Below, piece by piece: positions 45,990-53,049 of a stretch of DNA of 64,000 nt (position 1 is its first letter; the number at the start of each line of letters is the position of its first letter). A program made the translations under genes and the position numbers. The DNA is taken from positions 1 to 64,000 of the forward strand of contig JAUMXH010000006.1 in assembly GCA_030529225.1 (NCBI GenBank), written 5' to 3'. The stretch comes from Bacillota bacterium (GTDB lineage: Bacteria; Bacillota; Clostridia; Peptostreptococcales; Acidaminobacteraceae). The notes beneath the pieces were generated by a model that saw only the letters and a program-made list of their open reading frames with translations, did no database searches and was not told where the DNA came from.

Positions 45990-46421
45990 CTATATTCCCA
46001 ACCTTGCCATGTGTTCCGCCATCTCCTGACTGTTGATCGGATTCTCCGCTCGGTACGCATCGAGGACATGATTGGACCACATTTCAAATTTTCCGGGCTT
46101 TCCGATAAAAACGACCTCATCCTGAATTTTGGCATAGTCCATCAGTTTTTCAGTCAGCTTGATTCTTCCCTGAGAATCTACGAAACATTCTTCCGCATAA
46201 GAATAGATTTCTCTGATGTAAGCCTGTGCTATCTTGTCACTGCCCGGTAACGCCTTCAGTTTGGCATCGTACTCCTGCCATTCTTCCATTGGGTACGCTA
46301 AAAGGCATAACTCGTCGCCCTTTGTAACGATGATTGACTGACTTATCTTCTGCCTGAATTTGGAAGGAACGCTGACCCTTCCCATCTTATCAATCTTATG
46401 TTGCTTTTCTCCGTAGAACAT
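45990..46421 (-). CDS. mraZ: Transcriptional regulator MraZ
   Basis: A 143-residue DNA-binding protein with two AbrB-like halves (DKMGRVSVPSKFRQ and DSQGRIKLTEKLMDY), first gene of the dcw cluster and usually its repressor. Minus-strand TGGGA/TGG elements upstream at 46478, 46471, 46450 and 46440 recall MraZ boxes, but only the last two keep the usual 10-bp step, so the operator is uncertain. Confidence 0.95.
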   Translation of the reverse strand: MFYGEKQHKIDKMGRVSVPSKFRQKISQSIIVTKGDELCLLAYPMEEWQEYDAKLKALPGSDKIAQAYIREIYSYAEECFVDSQGRIKLTEKLMDYAKIQDEVVFIGKPGKFEMWSNHVLDAYRAENPINSQEMAEHMARLGI

Positions 46422-46481
46422 TTTTTACCTTTTCTTACCATTTCATCCCAGTTAATGGTATTATCGTCCCAATTTCCATTA

Positions 46482-46510
46482 AGTTTACTCCAAACAACCA
46501 TAAATTTCAA
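46482..46510 (-). promoter_or_regulatory. Candidate promoter of the dcw cluster
   Basis: TTGAAA (46510-46505), 17 bp, TAAACT (46487-46482) on the minus strand, 60 bp before the mraZ ATG. Confidence 0.6.
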
Positions 46511-46547
46511 GCTTTTTTATGGTTTCAGTAAGAAATTTGTAAGAAAT

Positions 46548-46581
46548 AAAAAAAAGGGGGATTTCCCTTGTAGGCTCCCCC
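46548..46581 (-). terminator. Second terminator downstream of tRNA-Arg
   Basis: GGGGGA and TCCCCC arms (46581-46576 and 46561-46556) with a 14-base loop, followed by eight T on the minus strand. It insulates the dcw promoter from the rpsT/tRNA transcript. Confidence 0.75.
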
Positions 46582-46640
46582 TCTCCATGCTACAAAATCA
46601 AAAAACAAGATAAATCGGATTCCGTTTTGGTACAGGAATA

Positions 46641-46674
46641 AAAAAAGCCCTGTTTCAATGACATGAAACAGAGC
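46641..46674 (-). terminator. First terminator downstream of tRNA-Arg and its repeats
   Basis: An 11-bp stem (arm CTGTTTCA plus GCT, one G-T pair), six-base loop, then TTTTTT on the minus strand. It follows the second tandem repeat copy, so transcripts would include both repeats. Confidence 0.88.
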
Positions 46675-46684
46675 GACACAGAAA

Positions 46685-46825
46685 TTGGTGTACCAAGAAG
46701 GATTCCGTTTCGCTCGACGCGAAACCCTTCTCGCTTCGCTCGAACCACTCGCTAAAAAGCTTGCCACCGGCAAGCTTTTCTGAACGCTCGTGACTGCGTT
46801 CTCATCCCTCTTGTTACTTAAAAAA
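46685..46825 (-). repeat. tRNA-tail tandem repeat, distal copy
   Basis: A 141-bp unit. Its first 21 bp (plus strand TTGGTGTACCAAGAAGGATTC) resemble a tRNA 3' end with CCA but differ from tRNA-Arg at several positions. The remaining 120 bp match the proximal copy with three substitutions and one missing A. It contains a hairpin (AAAAGCTTGCC, loop, complement) and a short TTTCGC/GCGAAA inverted repeat. Confidence 0.9.
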
Positions 46826-46967
46826 TTGGCGTACCATGAGGGATTCCGTTTCGCTCGGCGCGAAACCCTTCTCGCTTCGCTCGAACCACTCACTAAAAAG
46901 CTTGCCACCGGCAAGCTTTTCTAAACGCTCGTGACTGCGTTCTCATCCCTCTTGTTACTTAAAAAAA
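46826..46967 (-). repeat. tRNA-tail tandem repeat, proximal copy
   Basis: A 142-bp unit whose first 21 bp (46826-46846) are identical to the last 21 bp of the tRNA-Arg region (46968-46988), covering CCA, acceptor strand and part of the T stem. The rest is shared with the distal copy. On the minus strand both copies hold an identical 17-codon frame (46946-46893 and 46805-46752), but a ribosome site would touch the ATG, so I do not call it a gene. Confidence 0.92.
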
Positions 46968-46968
46968 T

Positions 46969-47045
46969 TGGCGTACCATGAGGGATTCGAACCCCCGACC
47001 TTTTGGTTCGTAGCCAAACACTCTATCCAGCTGAGCTAATGGTAC
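46969..47045 (-). tRNA. tRNA-Arg (anticodon ACG)
   Basis: A complete cloverleaf on the minus strand. Acceptor GTACCAT pairs with ATGGTAC and is followed by discriminator G and an encoded CCA. The anticodon stem is TTTGG/CCAAA around loop CTACGAA, giving ACG. The T arm GGGGG/CCCTC encloses TTCGAAT. It lies 38 bp after rpsT on the same strand; a small hairpin (CGCTAC/GTAGCG) lies between them without a T run, so co-transcription with rpsT is likely. Confidence 0.97.
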
Positions 47046-47083
47046 ATGCGCTACATGACTGTAGCGAGGCAAATAATCCCAGA

Positions 47084-47350
47084 CTATTTGCCCAAGCTGT
47101 TTACTTTTTTAGCCATTCTTGAAACTAATCTAGAAGCTTTGTTCTTGTGGATTGTTCCTTTAGAAACGTTCTTATGAAGCAATTTTGAAGCATTCTTCAA
47201 CTTCTCGGAAGCCAATGCCTTGTCATCTTGACCAACCGCAAGATTCACGCCTTTTATCGCTGTCTTCATTTCAGACTTTCTAGCTTTGTTAATTTCAGTT
47301 TTTTTAGCGATTACTTTCGCTCTCTTCTTAGCTGATTTAATATTTGCCAT
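47084..47350 (-). CDS. rpsT: 30S ribosomal protein S20
   Basis: An 88-residue basic protein of the small ribosomal subunit, starting MANIKSAKKRAKV and containing HKNVSKGTIHKNKASRLVSRMAKKV. I chose the ATG at 47350 with GGAGGTGA upstream; the frame open to 47443 is leader sequence. It has its own promoter and is followed by tRNA-Arg. Confidence 0.97.
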   Translation of the reverse strand: MANIKSAKKRAKVIAKKTEINKARKSEMKTAIKGVNLAVGQDDKALASEKLKNASKLLHKNVSKGTIHKNKASRLVSRMAKKVNSLGK

Positions 47351-47414
47351 CCAGCTCACCTCCTGCATCTTAATTTTTTCGCACACAAATACAATATGCG
47401 AGTCATACTCAAGA

Positions 47415-47443
47415 ATTGTACCACTTAAAAAGGATATTTTCAA
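47415..47443 (-). promoter_or_regulatory. Promoter of rpsT and probably tRNA-Arg
   Basis: TTGAAA (47443-47438), 17 bp, TACAAT (47420-47415) on the minus strand. It is about 65 bp before the rpsT start, leaving a leader of about 55 bases. Confidence 0.75.
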
Positions 47444-47512
47444 GGATAAAATTAAAAGCTTTTCTATTTTTTTTCCTTTTTCAGGTTCGACCCGCTCAAC
47501 CCCGCCTCTCCG

Positions 47513-48247
47513 CTACGGCGCCAGGCGGATCGGAGAAAAGCCCCTTATCGTAAATTCGCCAACCTGATGCTTTAAAACACCCTTATCCAGGACCGTTTCG
47601 TCCAGTTTTAAGGTGCTGATTCCGTCAAAATCTTCGTCCACATAAGACCCGCCGCTAAAGCACAGGTGATCCAGGTAAGAACCCGTCCACTGACGCACGA
47701 AGACGCCGTCTTTGTATTTTAGAAAATAAGGCCTTGTATTGTCTTTATAAAACTCTGTCGGACGGTAAGCGCCGACAAAGAAATCGATTGCCTCGTCCTC
47801 ATCGACCTGAGCCACCGTAATCATCCAGGGATGAACCGCCGAGAAATCCTGTTCGTGCACCTGCTCCATTCCCAAAAGAACTTTGCCGACTTGCCCGTCC
47901 GGCACAAAATAGGCCCTTCGTTTTTCCTTATCGGAAATCTTCTCCTGCGCTACCTGAGAAGCAACTGCTTCTTCCCCGTAGATCGGGCTTCAACAAGGAA
48001 CGGGTTCCTCCAAATTTCGTTTGAACACCAGAACCCGCTTCCCGCATCGGTACGTTTTCCCATTGATTGCATTGTGTTTCTCCACACCCTCACCCTCTAT
48101 GACAAAGGCGTAAAGAACTCCGTCCCGCAGATAGAAATCGTAATCCAAAACATGGTACTCCTTTTTCATCCGAATCGGGAGCAGAAGCAAAAGGAGCACC
48201 GTAACGATTACCACAAAGAAAAAACTACCATCTAAACTCTGTTTCAT
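47513..48247 (-). pseudogene. VCBS/FG-GAP-like lipoprotein-linked gene interrupted by an in-frame TGA
   Basis: One reading frame broken by a single TGA at 47992-47990. The part before it (from ATG 48247) has a membrane helix (GSFFFVVIVTVLLLLLLPI) and a strand-rich segment ending VFKRNLEEPVPC. The part after it stays open for 28 codons before a GTG at 47905 and on to the TAG at 47513, with HPWMITVAQVDEDEAIDFFVGAYRP and SGGSYVDEDFDG, which look like VCBS/FG-GAP repeats. A nonsense mutation is the simplest reading. Restart at GTG 47905 (AAGGG 8 bp upstream) or TGA recoding are alternatives. It overlaps the DUF3160 gene by 23 bp. Confidence 0.65.
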
Positions 48248-50480
48248 AGTCGAATTCAACCTTGTTTTCCTCTGCATTCACAAACTCTTTGGCATACGGT
48301 ATCACATCGAGGAAGCGGAACGCCTTCTTTTTCTTGACGATTCCGTTGTACTCGTCCCTTACCACCAGGGCGTCGAGCCATTCCTCATCGTTCATCCTCT
48401 TATCGCTGTAAAATTCATAAGAAGAGAAGAGGATCCCCTTTGCCAGCACCTTCTCACCGTTTTGATTCACCAGCACATAAATTTCGAGCGGAAGCCCGGT
48501 GGCGAGTTCCAAGTAGCGGTTTTCTACAGTCGCGATATCGCTGATCAACGGCTGTCCGTATACCGCTTCCTTCAGTTCCAACCCGTAGCGCAGGTCAAGG
48601 TGCTGATAATTGCTGTACATCGCGTCACAGAGACCTCCAAAGTGTCCCAAAAACAATAATTCCTCATCCGTCAAACGCTCTCCCGCGAGCTCCTTTTTCG
48701 AGATTTCGACAAATCGCTTCAAAGTCTCCGAAAACTGCTTCAAGTATGCCCTTTGATTCTCTGCCGAATAATCGGCTTCGTCGATTTCAAACTGTTCGAG
48801 TCTGACAATCGCGTCGTCCACCATCTTGGAAAGCTGCTCATAGAGTTCCACATTCGGATCCAGATAGTGGGGACTGACGAGCTCCTCGGGCGCACCCATC
48901 TCGGCCATCATCTGTTTAGAATACAGGACGTTGGCATGTTTTAGCTGAGCAAAGGCGCCCAACGCGGTGTTGATCTTCAAATACGGATACTTGTCCGACT
49001 TCATATAATTCGGCACGTTCGGATTGCTCTTATCCACCTTGTGATTGAGAGCGATCTCGATCGCCTTCAAATATTCGTGATACAAGTCGTTCTTAAAGAT
49101 GCTCTCTTTGTTTTCCGCATAGAGCTTCTTGACTTCCTTGAGTCTCTTCTCGTAGCCGTCCCATCGTTCATACGGATTCAACAAGGTTTCCGCGATTTCT
49201 CCGGCCTTCCTGTTTCCCAAGACATCAAAGAATTCAAAACTCGAAACCTCGGGTTTATCAAGCGGCTTGCTCAAACCGGTAAAGATGAATTGATCGGCAT
49301 TGTACCTCTGTCCCATAAATCGGAACTGTTTTTTTGTTGACAGATCCAAACGACTCCCCTCATAGGTCACAGGAACGACCTTCGGCTCGGGAAGCTTGGC
49401 AATTTCCGCATCCACCTTCTTCATCAATCCCGCGTCAAGGATTCCCTGATACTTTTTATCTTGAAACTTGAGAACATCCACAATGATTGGCTCCAAGTCC
49501 ATAAAGGTGATGTCGTCGGACTCCGAAGAATAGTAAGAGGTCACATCGTACATCTTCTTCCAAAGCGACTTTAGCGACTCGTCACTGTGGATGCTTGCAG
49601 CGAGAATCAAAGCGACCTTCTTGTTTTCCTCATTGTCACCTTCGAGTTCAAAGCCCGGATTCGAGAGCCACATTTGCCCCAAGAAGTAGTTTCTCATGCT
49701 CGGGCCCATAGTGTAGTGCCCCCTCGGCTTGAATTGAGAGTAGTCGATGTCATAACCGAAGAGCTTGGACGGCGCAAAGCCTTCGGCCTTTGAGATTTTA
49801 TCGTATTCCAAATCGCTCTCGATTTTGATCTCGCTCGGCATTGCGTTTTTCAGCGTCTCGTGCTTAGCGAGTTCGGCGTTGTACCTATTCGCAATTTTGG
49901 CATTGAATAACCTGTCAACGTCGATGTCTTCGACTTCATGAAAGAAGAGTCCGGAAGCGGTATAGGTGTAGGTCAGAGCCTTTCCGAGCAGGGCCTTCAG
50001 CTCCGGGTTCGTCTCCGCCTTATACTCCTTCATCAACTGATCGGAGAGCCTGTTTGCCATCTCGGCGGACGCAAGATAAAACTCGGATACCTCAAACTCG
50101 ACCATGCTGCCGTTGTAAAAAATACTGAACGCATTCAAAACCGCATCACTGCTGATGTAGGTCGGTTTGCTTGAATAATTCGCCATCTCATAATACGAGT
50201 GGTAAAGTTTCTGGATGTATCCGTTGTCCGGCGCTTCCAAAACCAGGAATCCGTTTTCATTCAGTTCCTTGATTTGGGATTCCGAGAATCCCTTAAACTG
50301 TTTTTTATTCTTGACATCCTCGTACTTGATGTCGGAGAAAACTACCTTTTCCTCTTCCGCAGCCTCATCCCGGGTCTGCCCTTGTTTTCCTTCTTCGTTT
50401 TCACCGGATTTTCCGGGATCCGATCCGACGCAGCCGCTCAACGCGAGCAGCAAAGCCATAAGCAAAGCTATTTTTTTCAT
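48225..50480 (-). CDS. DUF3160 family lipoprotein
   Basis: A 751-residue exported protein. The signal peptide ends in lipobox LSGC (Cys17), then an acidic Glu/Gly-rich linker to about residue 45. The body (KGFSESQIKELNENGFLVLEAP, then SSDAVLNAFSIFYNGSM and RGHYTMGPSMRNYFLGQMW) fits DUF3160. Its biochemical role is unknown. It overlaps wecB by 4 bp (ATGA) and is followed by the VCBS-like gene, suggesting a surface system. Confidence 0.88.
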   Translation of the reverse strand: MKKIALLMALLLALSGCVGSDPGKSGENEEGKQGQTRDEAAEEEKVVFSDIKYEDVKNKKQFKGFSESQIKELNENGFLVLEAPDNGYIQKLYHSYYEMANYSSKPTYISSDAVLNAFSIFYNGSMVEFEVSEFYLASAEMANRLSDQLMKEYKAETNPELKALLGKALTYTYTASGLFFHEVEDIDVDRLFNAKIANRYNAELAKHETLKNAMPSEIKIESDLEYDKISKAEGFAPSKLFGYDIDYSQFKPRGHYTMGPSMRNYFLGQMWLSNPGFELEGDNEENKKVALILAASIHSDESLKSLWKKMYDVTSYYSSESDDITFMDLEPIIVDVLKFQDKKYQGILDAGLMKKVDAEIAKLPEPKVVPVTYEGSRLDLSTKKQFRFMGQRYNADQFIFTGLSKPLDKPEVSSFEFFDVLGNRKAGEIAETLLNPYERWDGYEKRLKEVKKLYAENKESIFKNDLYHEYLKAIEIALNHKVDKSNPNVPNYMKSDKYPYLKINTALGAFAQLKHANVLYSKQMMAEMGAPEELVSPHYLDPNVELYEQLSKMVDDAIVRLEQFEIDEADYSAENQRAYLKQFSETLKRFVEISKKELAGERLTDEELLFLGHFGGLCDAMYSNYQHLDLRYGLELKEAVYGQPLISDIATVENRYLELATGLPLEIYVLVNQNGEKVLAKGILFSSYEFYSDKRMNDEEWLDALVVRDEYNGIVKKKKAFRFLDVIPYAKEFVNAEENKVEFDYETEFRW

Positions 50481-51583
50481 TTTAACCCCCTTATAACGCT
50501 GACAATCTGTTTGGACGCGGTTCCGTCCCCATAAGGGTTGACCGCCCTTGCCATCCTCTGATACTCCTCCGCATCATCCAGCAGCCTGATGCTTTCCTGA
50601 ATGATTTTCCGCTTGTCCGTTCCGACCAGTTTCAAGGTCCCCGCCGCGAGACCCTCCGGCCTCTCCGTCACATCCCGTAAAACCAGGACCGGCTTACCCA
50701 AAGAAGGCACTTCCTCCTGCAAGCCGCCGCTATCTGTCAAAACCATGTAGGAAATATTCAACAAATTGTGCATGTCCATCAATTCAAGCGGTTCCACCAA
50801 GAGCACATTTTTGACAGGGGACAGGATGCGCTCCGCCGTATCCCGAACCGCAGGATTCAAATGCACCGCGTAGACAAAGAGGACGTCCTCTCTCACTTCG
50901 GCAATCTCCTTGACCGCCTCGCAGATCTGTTCGAGCGGCTCCCCGAGATTCTCTCTTCGATGTGCCGTCATGGTGATGATTTTCTTAGTCCTGTCGAGGG
51001 TATTGAGAAGCGCATTGCTGAAATGATACCCCTCTTTGACCGTGGTTTGAAGGGCGTCGATTACAGTATTTCCGGTGATAAAAATGCTCTCCGCCGGGAC
51101 ATTCTCCTTTAAAAGGTTCTGTTTGGAAATCTCGGTCGGCGCAAAATTGAGGTCGGAAAGACGAGTCGTCAGAACGCGGTTCATCTCTTCCGGATAAGGG
51201 GAGTATTTGTCGTAGGTTCTGAGACCCGCTTCGACGTGACCGACCGGAACCTTATTGTAGAAGGCGGCCAAGGCGCCGGCAAAGGTGGTGGTCGTGTCCC
51301 CGTGCACCAGGATCATATCGGGGCGCTCCCGTTTGATCACCTCATCCAGATTTTCCAAAACCGAAACCGTGATGCTGTTCAGCGTCTGCCCTTTTTTCAT
51401 GATGTTCAAATCGTAGTCCGGTTTGATGTCAAAGACTTCCAGCACCTGATCGAGCATCTCTCTGTGCTGGGCAGTCACGACTACGACGTTCTGCAAGCCT
51501 TCCGTCCTTTCAATCTCCAGCACCAGAGGACACATCTTGATCGCCTCCGGGCGGGTCCCGAAAATACTCATTATTTTTTTCAT
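50477..51583 (-). CDS. wecB: UDP-N-acetylglucosamine 2-epimerase (non-hydrolysing)
   Basis: Interconverts UDP-GlcNAc and UDP-ManNAc for teichoic acid or capsule linkage units. A 368-residue GT-B fold protein with FGTRPEAIKMCPLV, HGDTTTTFAGALAA, GHVEAGLRTYDKYSPYPEEMNR and TDSGGLQEEVPSLGKPVLVLRD. All are typical of WecB/MnaA. No other sugar-nucleotide gene lies nearby, so its placement with DUF3160 is curious. Confidence 0.96.
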   Translation of the reverse strand: MKKIMSIFGTRPEAIKMCPLVLEIERTEGLQNVVVVTAQHREMLDQVLEVFDIKPDYDLNIMKKGQTLNSITVSVLENLDEVIKRERPDMILVHGDTTTTFAGALAAFYNKVPVGHVEAGLRTYDKYSPYPEEMNRVLTTRLSDLNFAPTEISKQNLLKENVPAESIFITGNTVIDALQTTVKEGYHFSNALLNTLDRTKKIITMTAHRRENLGEPLEQICEAVKEIAEVREDVLFVYAVHLNPAVRDTAERILSPVKNVLLVEPLELMDMHNLLNISYMVLTDSGGLQEEVPSLGKPVLVLRDVTERPEGLAAGTLKLVGTDKRKIIQESIRLLDDAEEYQRMARAVNPYGDGTASKQIVSVIRGLK

Positions 51584-51599
51584 CTTTTCCCCCTAACCC

Positions 51600-52247
51600 T
51601 CACTTTACTCTCTGTTTCTCATTCTTAAACTCGCTGTTGAATATCTTGCCGTCGATCCGATAAATCACTTCATAGCTCTCCGGAATCTGCGTGTTCTCAT
51701 CCGGATAGCGAATGAAACAAACAAAGTCCGTACAACCCTTGTTGTCTCTAATCCGCTTTTCCATCTCCGCCTGCGGACCCTTGCGATTTACATAGCTGCT
51801 CTGTGGTGTAATGTTGTAGGCGTTCGAGACGCCGCCCAGAGAATCCGCTATCACGTGACCCTGATCATACTCTTTTAACCGGGTTCCCGGAACCCGCGCC
51901 TCATCCGGATAATACCTTCCGGACGAGGTGACCCCCTCCCTGCGTTCATCCTGCAGAACGATTTCCCTGGCGATGACCGTGACGAGCTGACCGTACTCGT
52001 TGGTAAAGCCCCAATACTCCCGATCGCCATAACCGATGTCCACCACGACCTTGGCTCTCCTCTCCCCCGACAGGTCTCCCCCGTCGACCTCGATCCGCTC
52101 ATGCGCCTCAAAGAACTCCTTGCTGAATGCCTGTGCAATCAGTTGTTCCAGTTCGGCTTCTCCGGTCCCGGTCAGGAACCTGCTCGCCACAAAGGAGAGA
52201 ATCATGAACAGAAGAAATGAGAGCCCGTTTTTTGTCTTTTTCTTCAT
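51600..52247 (-). CDS. DNA/RNA non-specific endonuclease (beta-beta-alpha metal fold), exported or anchored
   Basis: A 215-residue protein with an N-terminal hydrophobic segment (about 7-25), then the nuclease domain. The active-site region reads YDQGHVIADSLGGVSNAYNITPQ; the general-base His is present, but the usual DRGH Arg is Gln. A catalytic Asn lies in YVNRKG. The family includes NucA and the DNA-entry nuclease EndA. It could degrade extracellular DNA or take part in DNA uptake. It sits 16 bp before wecB. Confidence 0.82.
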   Translation of the reverse strand: MKKKTKNGLSFLLFMILSFVASRFLTGTGEAELEQLIAQAFSKEFFEAHERIEVDGGDLSGERRAKVVVDIGYGDREYWGFTNEYGQLVTVIAREIVLQDERREGVTSSGRYYPDEARVPGTRLKEYDQGHVIADSLGGVSNAYNITPQSSYVNRKGPQAEMEKRIRDNKGCTDFVCFIRYPDENTQIPESYEVIYRIDGKIFNSEFKNEKQRVK

Positions 52248-52292
52248 ACAAACTCCTCGCGTACGCTCCCTGCAGGCAAGGCGCCCGGCAGG

Positions 52293-52928
52293 CTAGCTCC
52301 GTTTGGCATAGAGGACATAGTACCCCTTGCTCCGTTTCCATATCTCACAGGACCCGTAGAGTTCCCGCATTTTCTTAGCTGCAGAGGGAGCACCGTGACT
52401 CTTTCGAATGACTACATAAAGTTCCCCGTTCGGCTTTAAGACCTCCCCGGCCCCTTCCAGAATCGCATGCACGTTGGCCTTTCCGGTTCGGATGGGGGGA
52501 TTGGTATAGACAATATCATAGCGCTCCCTGACGTTTTGGTACTTATCGCTTTCAAAAACTCGCAAACGCTCCTCTTTTTGAAACTTTTGCACGTTCATCT
52601 GCGCGAGCTTAATCGCCCTTTGGCTGACATCGATCATATCGCCCCGATAAGCGGGAATCAATTCCGCGAGCAAGATGCTTAAAAGCCCGTACCCGCAACC
52701 GACATCGAGCGCCCGAAACTGCAACTTCTCCTCCGGACTCCGTCCGGACAGATAGCTTGTAATCCCTTCCCTCAGACAGGAAGCCAAAATCAGGGAGCCC
52801 TCATCCGCCTTAAAAGAAGAGAAGACCGAAGAAGAAGAGTACATGGTAAAGGAACGATTCTCAAACACAAAACTGAAGAGTTCCGGATGAAACGATTCCC
52901 CGATGTCCGAATTCCAATAATGATCCAT
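52293..52928 (-). CDS. Class I SAM-dependent methyltransferase, RsmC-like
   Basis: A 211-residue methyltransferase of the small-domain group. SAM-binding motif LDVGCGYGLLSI lies near residue 73 and the substrate motif TNPPIRTGK near residue 140. These match 16S rRNA guanine-N2 methyltransferases related to RsmC. Target base is not certain. Confidence 0.88.
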   Translation of the reverse strand: MDHYWNSDIGESFHPELFSFVFENRSFTMYSSSSVFSSFKADEGSLILASCLREGITSYLSGRSPEEKLQFRALDVGCGYGLLSILLAELIPAYRGDMIDVSQRAIKLAQMNVQKFQKEERLRVFESDKYQNVRERYDIVYTNPPIRTGKANVHAILEGAGEVLKPNGELYVVIRKSHGAPSAAKKMRELYGSCEIWKRSKGYYVLYAKRS

Positions 52929-52948
52929 AATAAAACTCCACGCACAAG

Positions 52949-53041
52949 CTAGATGAACAAGAGGACAAACCCGATGCTGACCAGGACAATCCCGAGGAAC
53001 AATCCCAAAAGAGGGAACACAAAGCTTTTAAATTTTAACAT
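52949..53041 (-). CDS. Possible 30-residue membrane peptide
   Basis: A 30-residue frame from ATG 53041 to TAG 52949 (starts MLKFKSFVFP). It forms one hydrophobic helix with a basic N-terminus. The start lies 8 bp after the stop of the MEMO1-AMMECR1 gene and has AGGGTG 4 bp upstream. I do not recognise it; it may be a small membrane protein or chance. Confidence 0.5.
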   Translation of the reverse strand: MLKFKSFVFPLLGLFLGIVLVSIGFVLLFI

Positions 53042-53049
53042 ACGACACC

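Noticed and set aside
46525-46914. A 129-codon open frame with an internal repeated protein segment
   Set aside because: It runs through the tRNA-tail tandem repeats and the terminator stem; its repeat is only the DNA repeat read through, with no ribosome site.
52248-52292. GC-rich inverted repeats between the methyltransferase and nuclease genes
   Set aside because: Stems can form, but no T run follows, so I do not call a terminator.
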